A DNA stretch of 64,000 nucleotides from Treponema sp. (GTDB lineage Bacteria > Spirochaetota > Spirochaetia > Treponematales > Treponemataceae), in NCBI GenBank assembly GCA_017449265.1, contig JAFSJW010000077.1, forward strand, positions 18,363 through 82,362, written 5' to 3'. Positions 26,227 through 34,614 of the stretch are shown here, piece by piece. The notes beneath the pieces are model-generated. The model was given only the letters and a program-made list of their open reading frames with translations, was not told the origin of the DNA and did not search any database. The position numbers were made by a program, and so were the translations under genes. Every line of letters begins with the position of its first letter. Within the stretch, counting starts at the first letter, position 1.

Positions 26227-28187
26227 CTCTCAGAAAGCTTTTTTTTTCCGTGCTTTTTTTTCTCATTCCGTGCTTTTTTTTCCCGGAGCAGGCAGAGCCA
26301 GAAGGAAGCAGGCTTTCTCTTTTCGTGGAGCAGGAACTTTTCAAAAACGGACTCAGGGCGGAACGCGAAACGCTCTCAAAAACCGGTCATGATATTTTTG
26401 CGTACAATGTGCGTTCAAAAATCACGGACAAAAGAGCGCGCTCCGCGCAGAAGGAAGAGGCAGGATTTTCTGACTCGCAGGGAGTCAGGGATGTAATCGT
26501 TCTGTGCTTCACGCAGGAAGATTTCTTCCGCCACTCAAAGAAAATAATCTCGCTTTTGAAATATATCAAAGAAAAGGACTATGGCTTCGCTGTACACGCG
26601 CTTTTCTCGGCCCTTGACGGAAACGAGCGGTTTGCGACAGGAAGCAGCGTATTCGCAAGGAACTTTGAGGAGCAGACCAGCGCATGCGCAATTCTGTTCT
26701 CGTTCAGTAACGGAAAGCCGGCCTCAGTTCAGAACGGAAGCCGGCGCAGCGTAACGCCGCTGTGGCTCTATGAGAGAGTCGTATCAAGCCTCAAAGAAAG
26801 CGGGACGGCTTTTCTTTCCCCTGGAAATATGCTTTCGCTCTACAAGATTGGACTGATTGACGGTGAAAAACGAATGGACGCTTTTTCAAGGAGCGGAATA
26901 CCGTCAGTGTTCATATCGTTCAGAAATGAAGAGGAGCTTGAGGCTGTAAAAAATTTCCTTGACTCTTACACGGTTCTGGGAACGGACACACATGACAGGC
27001 ACTATTTCTACATTTCGTTCCCGCGCGGGTTTTTCATTGGCGAGAAAGCTATCGTGCGACTTGTCCTTCTTGTCGGAACACTCAGCCTTCTGCTTTTGTG
27101 CGCGTTCACTTTCTCAGGGAAATACGGCGCGAAAGTGAAAAAGCACTTTCTCAGGACGATTTACTTTCTTCCGCTAATGTTCGTGTTCTATCTTGGCTCT
27201 CTCTATCTGGGACAGCTCATCGCTCAGAAAGCAGGCGCGGCTCTGGCATTAAGCCCGGCTTCCCGTCTTTCGGTGAAATTCCTCGTTGCAATACTAACCA
27301 TAATCGCAATCTCGTTCCTTTTCGCCAGAATGAATTTTCCAATCCTCAGGTTCGTGTTCGGGCATACGGTAGACTTCGTGGCGGTGACGAACATATTCAT
27401 TTTCCTCTCGTTCGACATACTTCTTTTCATACCATTCTCAATCGAGTTCATAATCATATACACTTTCCGAAAAGTGCGGAAACTTCCGCTAATACTGATT
27501 CCGATTATCCTACTGCTCGTTCCGTTCGGACCTTACGCAAAGACGCTTCTGAGAAGCGCGGGAACCGAAACAATTTCCATGCTCGCATCATCTACGCTCA
27601 AAGAAAACTTCCTTCTTTCGCTTGGATTTTTTCCGTTTATGATTCACATTCAGAAAACTTTTTTAGGAATAAGCATATTCGCAAGGGAAAAAGGCTATTC
27701 GCCAGCAAAAAAGGTATTGAGGATTTTTCTTCCTGCCACCGCAGCTCTTGTCGTTTCCTTTATCCTGATTTCCATTGCGCTGAACAAAAACTACAAGACA
27801 GGCATTTTCTCATCCTCAAGGAAAGAAATTTCAATTGAAGATGAGGAATGCAGAAATCTTTCGGCTAAAATCATAAAATCGGAGTTTCAAGGCGTTCTGT
27901 CGAACCATCTTTCCATATCGTCCGACAAAAACGCCCTCAGGTACTCGGTGAGCGTCGAAGCCCCAGGAGAAGTTTCCGTATACGATTCGTTCTATGGATT
28001 TTTCTCTGACGGAGGAAGGACCATGTTCATAATCCCTGATTTTCCTCCGCAAAAAATAACGATTGACTTCACTTCTCCGCAACGCCCAGACATGAAAATA
28101 ATAATATCAGCTATATACAAGACTGAATTTGAAAACAAATTCGTTCGACAATCTATATATATTGACCAAAACATTCCTTCACATTGA
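26223..28187 (+). CDS. Polytopic membrane protein of unknown function
   Basis: 654 residues. The signal-like N-terminus MTLRKLFFSVLFFLIPCFFF is followed by about 250 extracytoplasmic residues, then six to seven membrane segments (for example LVLLVGTLSLLLLCAFTF, LPLMFVFYLGSLYLGQLI, FLVAILTIIAISFLFA, LPLILIPIILLLVPFG, ATAALVVSFILISIAL) between about 280 and 525, and a C-terminal extracytoplasmic domain of about 120 residues. I do not recognise the family. The start overlaps the R-M nuclease stop by 4 nt although composition differs sharply, so the R-M block seems to end exactly at this start; another start further in cannot be excluded. Confidence 0.6.
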   Translation: MTLRKLFFSVLFFLIPCFFFPEQAEPEGSRLSLFVEQELFKNGLRAERETLSKTGHDIFAYNVRSKITDKRARSAQKEEAGFSDSQGVRDVIVLCFTQEDFFRHSKKIISLLKYIKEKDYGFAVHALFSALDGNERFATGSSVFARNFEEQTSACAILFSFSNGKPASVQNGSRRSVTPLWLYERVVSSLKESGTAFLSPGNMLSLYKIGLIDGEKRMDAFSRSGIPSVFISFRNEEELEAVKNFLDSYTVLGTDTHDRHYFYISFPRGFFIGEKAIVRLVLLVGTLSLLLLCAFTFSGKYGAKVKKHFLRTIYFLPLMFVFYLGSLYLGQLIAQKAGAALALSPASRLSVKFLVAILTIIAISFLFARMNFPILRFVFGHTVDFVAVTNIFIFLSFDILLFIPFSIEFIIIYTFRKVRKLPLILIPIILLLVPFGPYAKTLLRSAGTETISMLASSTLKENFLLSLGFFPFMIHIQKTFLGISIFAREKGYSPAKKVLRIFLPATAALVVSFILISIALNKNYKTGIFSSSRKEISIEDEECRNLSAKIIKSEFQGVLSNHLSISSDKNALRYSVSVEAPGEVSVYDSFYGFFSDGGRTMFIIPDFPPQKITIDFTSPQRPDMKIIISAIYKTEFENKFVRQSIYIDQNIPSH

Positions 28188-31100
28188 TTTAGATGCATTC
28201 TTCGCCTCAGTCGAACAGCTCGACAACCCTGAGCTCAGGGGTAAGCCCGTCATTGTCGGCGGACGGCTCAACGAGCGGCGCGGAGTTGTTTCTGCGGCCT
28301 CATACGAAGCCCGGGCTTACGGGGTACATTCCGCGCTTCCGCTCTCGGTTGCGGCGCGGCTTTGCCCTGACGGTATATTTCTTCCGGTCAGAATGAAGCG
28401 TTACCACGAAAAATCAGAGGAAGTTATGGAAATATTCAGGAACTACTCCCCCGATGTGCATCAGATTTCAATCGATGAGGCTTTCATAGACATAACAGGG
28501 ACGGAGCGGCTTTTTGGACCGCCCGTTGATACCGCAAGGAAAATCAAGGACGAAGTAAAAGAAAAAACAGGTCTTACAGTTTCGGTCGGAATGGCTTGCA
28601 CAAAATATGTCGCAAAAATCGCTTCCGGGCTAAAAAAGCCGGACGGATTCTACGTCGTGCCGGCAGGAACTGAGTGTGACTTCATGCTTTCGCTCCCGCT
28701 AGAAAAACTCTGGGGCGCGGGCGAAAAGACGCTGGAAAAGCTCAGGAAATTCGGCTTCAAGACAACAAAGGACATTTTCAGTCACTCAAAGGACTATCTT
28801 CAAGGAATTTTCGGAACTGCGACGGGCGCATTTTTGTACAATGCAGTGCGCGGAAATGAGGAGGAAAACTTCAATCTTTCCGCAAAGACACATTCAATAA
28901 GCTCGGAAAGTACATTCCCCTACGACCTTGTTGATATGGACGCGATTGAGAACGCGCTCTACCGCATCGCAAGCGAAGTCCAGTACAGAAGCCTCAAGGA
29001 AGGAATGCTCTCAAAGACCGTATGCGTAAAAATCAGGTACGATGATTTTACGACTGTTTCCGCTCAGGACACTCAGGAAGATGAGGTTTCTTCCGCAGAC
29101 AACTTGTTTGAGCGGGCTAAAAATCTTTTCATTAAGAAATATGACAAAAAACGCGGGGTAAGGCTACTGGGAATCGCGCTGGCAAATGTGTACCCCAGGG
29201 AGCAAGGCATTCAGGGCGTTCTTTTCGATGACATGAACGAAAAAAAACGCAGGCTTGAGAAAGCGATTTTTGAGGCGACTGAAAAGAATCCTGCCATAAA
29301 AATCGAGAAAGCAAGCGTATTCGGAAAGTCCGGTTTTCTTCCCGCGCTGGTGCTCGCCTTTGTCCTTGCGCTTTTCTGCCCGGGAAAAAGCTTTGCGCAA
29401 GAAAATGCCGAAACATCAAAGCCCCTCTCAAAAACTGCGGCAGAAAGCGCGCGTGATTCCGACGGAGCCGGCGGAATCGTGTTCGACACGAAGAATCTGC
29501 CCCTTGCAAGCTCTGGAAAAGCAACAAGCCTTTTTGAGAAAGACTTCAAGGGAAAGAACGTTGAGTTTCTGGCGGACGGATTTTGGAAAAGTTCCGTAAC
29601 AGAAACATTCTCGTCATCGTTCGGTTTCGGAACAAGCCCCACGGCGGAATTTTCAACGCCCGTATTCATGCAGACAGTCGATTTGTCGCTCTGGTTCATG
29701 CTGAACAAAAAATTCTATGTTGAGGCCACATTCGCAGATGGATTTGAGAAAAACACAGTTGCGCTCGGTTATCTTGGCGATGGGTTCCTGAAATCCGCGC
29801 GCGTGGGCAACAGAAACATTGCGTTCCCGCAAGTCTATTCTATTGAAGAAATATCGCGCGGAGCCGGCGGCGGGGACAACCAGGCTCCTGGAATCTCAGT
29901 GAACTGGGCAGGGGACAAATGGCGGAGCGACTTTGTTTTCCGTTACGATATGCTTGAGGCGGACGAAAAGACTTGGTACGGAATGAACTCCGTCACCGAG
30001 AACACAATGCCGCTGTCATCGTTCAACACAGGAAACCAGTACGCAATCCCAAAGGAACTGGTAACGAGCGTAAAAGATATTTTCGTTGAAAACGCGTCTG
30101 GCACATACAAAGACTCAAAAGGGCGGAAATACAAAAAACTGGATTCGTCACAGTACATTGTCTCAAAATCAGGTGAAATCCTTATTTCCCGCGATGCAAA
30201 AGCATACAGGCAAAACGGTGTTCTTCCCGGCGTTGCGGTTCTTTTCTCCGAGAGCTTTGCCCCGCACATCGGAAGCTACGACAACGCGGACTCTTTTCTC
30301 GGAAAAGTTCAGGCGTGGTTCAGGACAAAAAACAAGAACCTCAGGCTGAAAGATTACTCATATGACTTTTCAGGCACAATCGACGGCTCGGAAGTTCTTT
30401 TTATCCAGTCGGCGGCAGGATTCTCACCGTTCGTCTGCGCATACAGGTACGACTCGGGACTTACAGAGCCGCATGACGCGGCAGTAGCATCAAAATCCAC
30501 GAAAGCGGTGGTAAGCTCTTACTCGGCAGTCTCAGCCGACATTCCGAACAAAAGTTTCTACCAGAAAAAACATTCGTACACGGACATCACGAATGCGGAA
30601 GAATCATACCAGCCGCTGTCGCCTGAGGCAAGGTTTCCTCTCGCAGGACTTATGCCTGAGATATACTTGAGCTCATCGACAAGCGAATACGATTATATCC
30701 TGCGCCTGAGAAACTATACTGCGGTCTCACGCTTCGACATCGGAATAAAAGCCGTCCCCGGAACTGTGCGCGCCTACAAGAACGGAGTCTTGGACTCTGG
30801 CGCGACATACGACAAAGATTCAGGCTCCGTCACGCTCTCTTCTTCCGTAGGCGCAACAGACCACATCTACATCACATGGTACAAAGAGTCATCATCGCGC
30901 GAGACAGGCGCGTTCGTTGCGGCGGGCGGATTCAAGTACAATTTCAGCGAAAAGCTTTCCGCAGACATAGCCGCATCAAGCAGGTGGACATACGCTGGCG
31001 GAAGGGAATACTCGGACGCATCGTTCTCAGCCCCGGGGTTCGCTACGGTAGCACAAGGAATAAAATACAAAACCGAAAACCTGGAACTCTCAAATGTCCT

Positions 31101-34071
31101 TTCGGTATCGGTTGAAAGCGAGAACACCACAGGAAACTACAAAATACTCGGAATGGATGACAAATCTGCGTCCACCAGCTATCTGACAGCATCATCCGGA
31201 ATTGACCTGCCGTCAAATTACGCCCCGAGCATTAACCTGAAAGGAAAAAACCCGATTGCGCTTGAACTATCAAAAAAAGGCTCCGTATCGGCACAAAAAG
31301 GCGTGGATAAATCAGGCATCTCCGGAAAAGCTCTTCCGTTCTCATGGGACTTTCCCGAATCAGCAAGCACAAACCCAAGCTCAGGACCGTTCTGGGCAGC
31401 GGAGGCAATATTGACAAGCGGCGTATCGGGGTCGCTCGCGAACGCAAGCATGTTCTCGTTCGCAATCCAAGTTCCTGAAACCTCCCCGATTTATAACATT
31501 CCCAGCAGCGCAGGAATAAAAATCTACCTGCAGCTCGGCGTTGAGGCAAAAAAAGACTTCTCGGCGGAAGAGCAAGAGCTTGTTCCCACATGGCTAATCT
31601 CCCAGTCACAGGAAAATGTTAAAAAGCCGCTGAGTCTTTCGACTTCGGAATGGCAGCAAGTACAAGTAGTTCTGAGCGATTCGGACAGGGCAAGAATCGC
31701 ATCAACGGGAAAATACGGCGCAAGAATCATCGTCACATACGACGGTAGCAGCGCGGATCTTATGAAGGTAAATCCCGCGTTTTTCATAGGTCCTTACGAA
31801 GCGACTGAGATTTCATTCTCGGTCACGAACGATAACGATGATATTATAGTAAGTTCCGAGCAACAAAAAGATGCGACTCTTTCTGCAGAAAAAATCAAGT
31901 CGCTCAACACAGGAAAAAACTATGTCCAGAAATTTGAGTGGAAATTCACATCTTCCTACACAAAGGACGAATCAATCAAGCTGACCAAGTATTTTAAGGA
32001 AGTAGACCTTACGAACTACACGGAGCTTCATCTGTGGATGAATTTCTCATCGCCGAAAACAGCCAGCACTGACCTGACTTTCACTATTGACAGGCTCAAA
32101 GAATCAGACGGAACATCGTCCGCCCCTGCGGTGCGGTTCACTATTCCAGCCTCAGACCTGAACAATTTGTCGGGCTGGAAAGAAATCACCGTGGACTTGG
32201 ACTCAAAAACTGCCAAAGTCGGGGGAAAAAACTATGAAGCGTCCGTTGACACAGACATAATCCCGTCAAGGCTCACGGTTACGGTGGAAAACACAGCGCA
32301 CAAAGAAGGCGATATCCAGTGTCTTTTCATAGACGAGCTGTATCTTTCCGGAGCGTCGCCGTTTCTTCTTGTTCAGGACAAGGCTCAGGCAAAGTACAAG
32401 AAAAAAGGCGACATCATAAAAATCAATAATTACGCGCTTCTCAAAGATTTTTCGGCAGGAGCAAAAGTAAGCACGGCAGAATCAGTGCGGTTCAACAGAA
32501 ACTCCGCTTCCAACCTCACGCAATTAAGCGCGGAAACTTCTCTTACACTTGCGAATTTCAATATTTCGCTAGATTTATTGAAATCAAGCGACACGCAGGG
32601 GCTTTCGGCAGGTTCGCACAAAATATCCACAGCCACGCCAATCTTGCGGATTTTCTCACTGTCAGAGAACTACAGGTTTGAGAAAAACTCAAAGAACTTG
32701 CAGAAAGCGAATGTATTCTCAATCGATTTGTCACGGATAAAGATTCCTCTCAGACTTACGGGAGATTTCTCAAGCGACTCTACGAGCTGGTCTGTCACGC
32801 AAACAGCGCGCGAAAAGGCTTCGTTCGCGGTAAAAGGCTTCTCCCTTACTGCGGAGGCAAGCGAAAAACAAAAGATTCCGACTGCGGAAAGCGGAAACGC
32901 AAAAAAAATCCGCACGATTGAAACCGACAATTATTTTTCTTCATGGAAAGACATCACTTCCTACGAGTTTGACGGAGGAAGCGACAAAGCGTCAAAACGG
33001 GAGATAAAGTTCGTGGCTGTGGCGCAGCAAAAATTGAAGACGCTGGGAATGAAGCCCCGCATTTCTTTCCAGACGGAAGGAATCTACAAAAACGCAAGCT
33101 CCGTAACATTCTTTGACACAACTACGCTTGATTTCTCGCTTCCTATGAGCGCGGGAAAGAATTCGTTCAGCCTAGGCTACAAGCGGGCCGGAAGCGGAAC
33201 GAAAATCAAAAGCATGGGCGGTGACTACGGCACGGACACTGAAAACCTCTTTTCCGCCCTCTCGGAAAAATCATGGTTTTGGAAAACGGCACCTTTTCAG
33301 GATTTGTTCTCGCCCGCACTTGGCGATGACATCGTTTCAGATGCAGTAAATGAAGGAAGCGAGTCACTTTCGTATACAGGAACTTACGGCTTTTCATGGA
33401 AAAGGGACTTTTCTGCGACAAAATACGATTTTTTTATCCCAGGAAAACTCTCCCTCGATATTTCTCGCAAGATAGAGGCAGCCGAAACAGTCAGCGATTT
33501 GTACGAAATTGAGGCAAAAGCAGTGAACAACTCACTGAATATGTTCGGAAGCACTGGCCTCATACCGATTTTCAAGTGGTACGAGCAGGACGAGATTTAC
33601 ACATCGCTTTCCGCCAAAATAAAAATTCCGCGGGACACAGGAAAAGCAAAACTTACGGTCACGGGCTACGCTCAGGCTAACATCTTCATAACGGACAAAG
33701 ACACCCTCGTTTCTGGAATCGAAGGAAGCGTTGAGGACCAAGACAACTATTCTTTAAAGCTTACCGGCAAATTCAAAAGGCATGCGGCAAAATCAATTCC
33801 AACGGAACTGATAAAACTGTTCAAGAAAGACTTTGACACATCAAAACTGAAAATGACCAGATACGACAGCGCGAATTTCAGCACATCGCGCTCATCGGGC
33901 ATATCTGAAATCACGCAGCGAATCTCAATCGAATACACGCACGGTCTTGATGTTGAAATAACGAAATTCCTCACGGTCAATTCATCGGCAGGAATCACAT
34001 GGTCAATGATATGGGACAAATCCGCAAGTCTTGGCGCGAATATGTCAGTCGGGGCAACGGTTAAGTTCTAG
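28162..34071 (+). CDS. dinB: DNA polymerase IV fused in frame to a large secreted outer-membrane-type protein
   Basis: One uninterrupted frame of 1969 codons. I place the start at TTG 28162, giving MTKTFLHIDLDAFFASVEQ; a TTG at 28129 is an alternative. Residues 1 to about 390 are a complete Y-family polymerase: DLDAFFASVE, YEARAYGVHSAL, SIDEAFIDIT, VSVGMACTKYVAKIAS, helix-hairpin-helix and little finger. At bases 29334-29400, directly after the little finger, comes FLPALVLAFVLALF-CPGKSFAQ, a signal peptide with SFA/QE cleavage site, without its own good start codon. About 1550 beta-rich residues follow, ending GATVKF, the aromatic end of an outer-membrane barrel. Either a fusion protein or two proteins from one frame through internal initiation (an in-frame ATG is at 29233). 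No stop or frameshift lies between. Confidence 0.75.
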   Translation: MTKTFLHIDLDAFFASVEQLDNPELRGKPVIVGGRLNERRGVVSAASYEARAYGVHSALPLSVAARLCPDGIFLPVRMKRYHEKSEEVMEIFRNYSPDVHQISIDEAFIDITGTERLFGPPVDTARKIKDEVKEKTGLTVSVGMACTKYVAKIASGLKKPDGFYVVPAGTECDFMLSLPLEKLWGAGEKTLEKLRKFGFKTTKDIFSHSKDYLQGIFGTATGAFLYNAVRGNEEENFNLSAKTHSISSESTFPYDLVDMDAIENALYRIASEVQYRSLKEGMLSKTVCVKIRYDDFTTVSAQDTQEDEVSSADNLFERAKNLFIKKYDKKRGVRLLGIALANVYPREQGIQGVLFDDMNEKKRRLEKAIFEATEKNPAIKIEKASVFGKSGFLPALVLAFVLALFCPGKSFAQENAETSKPLSKTAAESARDSDGAGGIVFDTKNLPLASSGKATSLFEKDFKGKNVEFLADGFWKSSVTETFSSSFGFGTSPTAEFSTPVFMQTVDLSLWFMLNKKFYVEATFADGFEKNTVALGYLGDGFLKSARVGNRNIAFPQVYSIEEISRGAGGGDNQAPGISVNWAGDKWRSDFVFRYDMLEADEKTWYGMNSVTENTMPLSSFNTGNQYAIPKELVTSVKDIFVENASGTYKDSKGRKYKKLDSSQYIVSKSGEILISRDAKAYRQNGVLPGVAVLFSESFAPHIGSYDNADSFLGKVQAWFRTKNKNLRLKDYSYDFSGTIDGSEVLFIQSAAGFSPFVCAYRYDSGLTEPHDAAVASKSTKAVVSSYSAVSADIPNKSFYQKKHSYTDITNAEESYQPLSPEARFPLAGLMPEIYLSSSTSEYDYILRLRNYTAVSRFDIGIKAVPGTVRAYKNGVLDSGATYDKDSGSVTLSSSVGATDHIYITWYKESSSRETGAFVAAGGFKYNFSEKLSADIAASSRWTYAGGREYSDASFSAPGFATVAQGIKYKTENLELSNVLSVSVESENTTGNYKILGMDDKSASTSYLTASSGIDLPSNYAPSINLKGKNPIALELSKKGSVSAQKGVDKSGISGKALPFSWDFPESASTNPSSGPFWAAEAILTSGVSGSLANASMFSFAIQVPETSPIYNIPSSAGIKIYLQLGVEAKKDFSAEEQELVPTWLISQSQENVKKPLSLSTSEWQQVQVVLSDSDRARIASTGKYGARIIVTYDGSSADLMKVNPAFFIGPYEATEISFSVTNDNDDIIVSSEQQKDATLSAEKIKSLNTGKNYVQKFEWKFTSSYTKDESIKLTKYFKEVDLTNYTELHLWMNFSSPKTASTDLTFTIDRLKESDGTSSAPAVRFTIPASDLNNLSGWKEITVDLDSKTAKVGGKNYEASVDTDIIPSRLTVTVENTAHKEGDIQCLFIDELYLSGASPFLLVQDKAQAKYKKKGDIIKINNYALLKDFSAGAKVSTAESVRFNRNSASNLTQLSAETSLTLANFNISLDLLKSSDTQGLSAGSHKISTATPILRIFSLSENYRFEKNSKNLQKANVFSIDLSRIKIPLRLTGDFSSDSTSWSVTQTAREKASFAVKGFSLTAEASEKQKIPTAESGNAKKIRTIETDNYFSSWKDITSYEFDGGSDKASKREIKFVAVAQQKLKTLGMKPRISFQTEGIYKNASSVTFFDTTTLDFSLPMSAGKNSFSLGYKRAGSGTKIKSMGGDYGTDTENLFSALSEKSWFWKTAPFQDLFSPALGDDIVSDAVNEGSESLSYTGTYGFSWKRDFSATKYDFFIPGKLSLDISRKIEAAETVSDLYEIEAKAVNNSLNMFGSTGLIPIFKWYEQDEIYTSLSAKIKIPRDTGKAKLTVTGYAQANIFITDKDTLVSGIEGSVEDQDNYSLKLTGKFKRHAAKSIPTELIKLFKKDFDTSKLKMTRYDSANFSTSRSSGISEITQRISIEYTHGLDVEITKFLTVNSSAGITWSMIWDKSASLGANMSVGATVKF

Positions 34072-34074
34072 AAG

Positions 34075-34614
34075 CTAGAATTCAATGCCTTTCCTTGCAG
34101 GAACGCCCGTGTCAAAAGGGTGCTTTTCTTTCCTAAGCTCTGTGGCGTAGTCGGAAAGCTCCAGCATGAACGGAGGCGGATTTCGTCCCGTAAGGACAAG
34201 TTCCACCCCGTCGGGCGGATTTCTGACAAGGCTCTCGACTTCATCAAGGCTTACGAGCGAAAGATTCCATGCGGCGCAAACTTCGTCAAGCACAAGAAGG
34301 ACTTTGAGAGACGCAGAAGATTTTTCCTTCTCGCAAATTCTCAGGCACAAATCAAGGGCGCGGCAAAGATTGTCGTCCGAAATTTTTTTCGTCTCGGACT
34401 TTTCCTCCTCGCTCATAGCAGAAACGAATTTGTCTCCTGCCTTCCCGCGAAAAACAGTTACACCCAGCCTCTCCATCATCAAAACCTCGCCTGCCGCGCG
34501 CCCTTTCAGAAACTGCACGAAAACGACAGGAACGCCGTTTCCCCTTGCCCGGACTGAAAGCCCTACCGCCGCAGAAGTTTTTCCCTTTCCCTCGCCGTAA
34601 TACAAATGTATCAT
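34075..34614 (-). CDS. cobO: Cob(I)yrinic acid a,c-diamide adenosyltransferase
   Basis: 179 residues. The P-loop GEGKGKTSAAVGLSVRARG at the N-terminus, VVFVQFLKG, LLVLDEVCAAWNLSLV and VELVLTGRNPP are the CobO/BtuR signature blocks. It transfers the 5'-deoxyadenosyl group of ATP to cobalt in corrinoids. ATGA overlap with the cobD-cobQ gene upstream. It converges with the dinB fusion 3 bp away, with no separate terminator visible. Confidence 0.93.
   Translation of the reverse strand: MIHLYYGEGKGKTSAAVGLSVRARGNGVPVVFVQFLKGRAAGEVLMMERLGVTVFRGKAGDKFVSAMSEEEKSETKKISDDNLCRALDLCLRICEKEKSSASLKVLLVLDEVCAAWNLSLVSLDEVESLVRNPPDGVELVLTGRNPPPFMLELSDYATELRKEKHPFDTGVPARKGIEF

Noticed and set aside
27098..27838. 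246-codon plus-strand frame inside the polytopic membrane-protein gene
   Set aside because: An alternative frame of a gene with clear membrane helices; the product is Arg/Ser/His-rich, typical of shadow frames.
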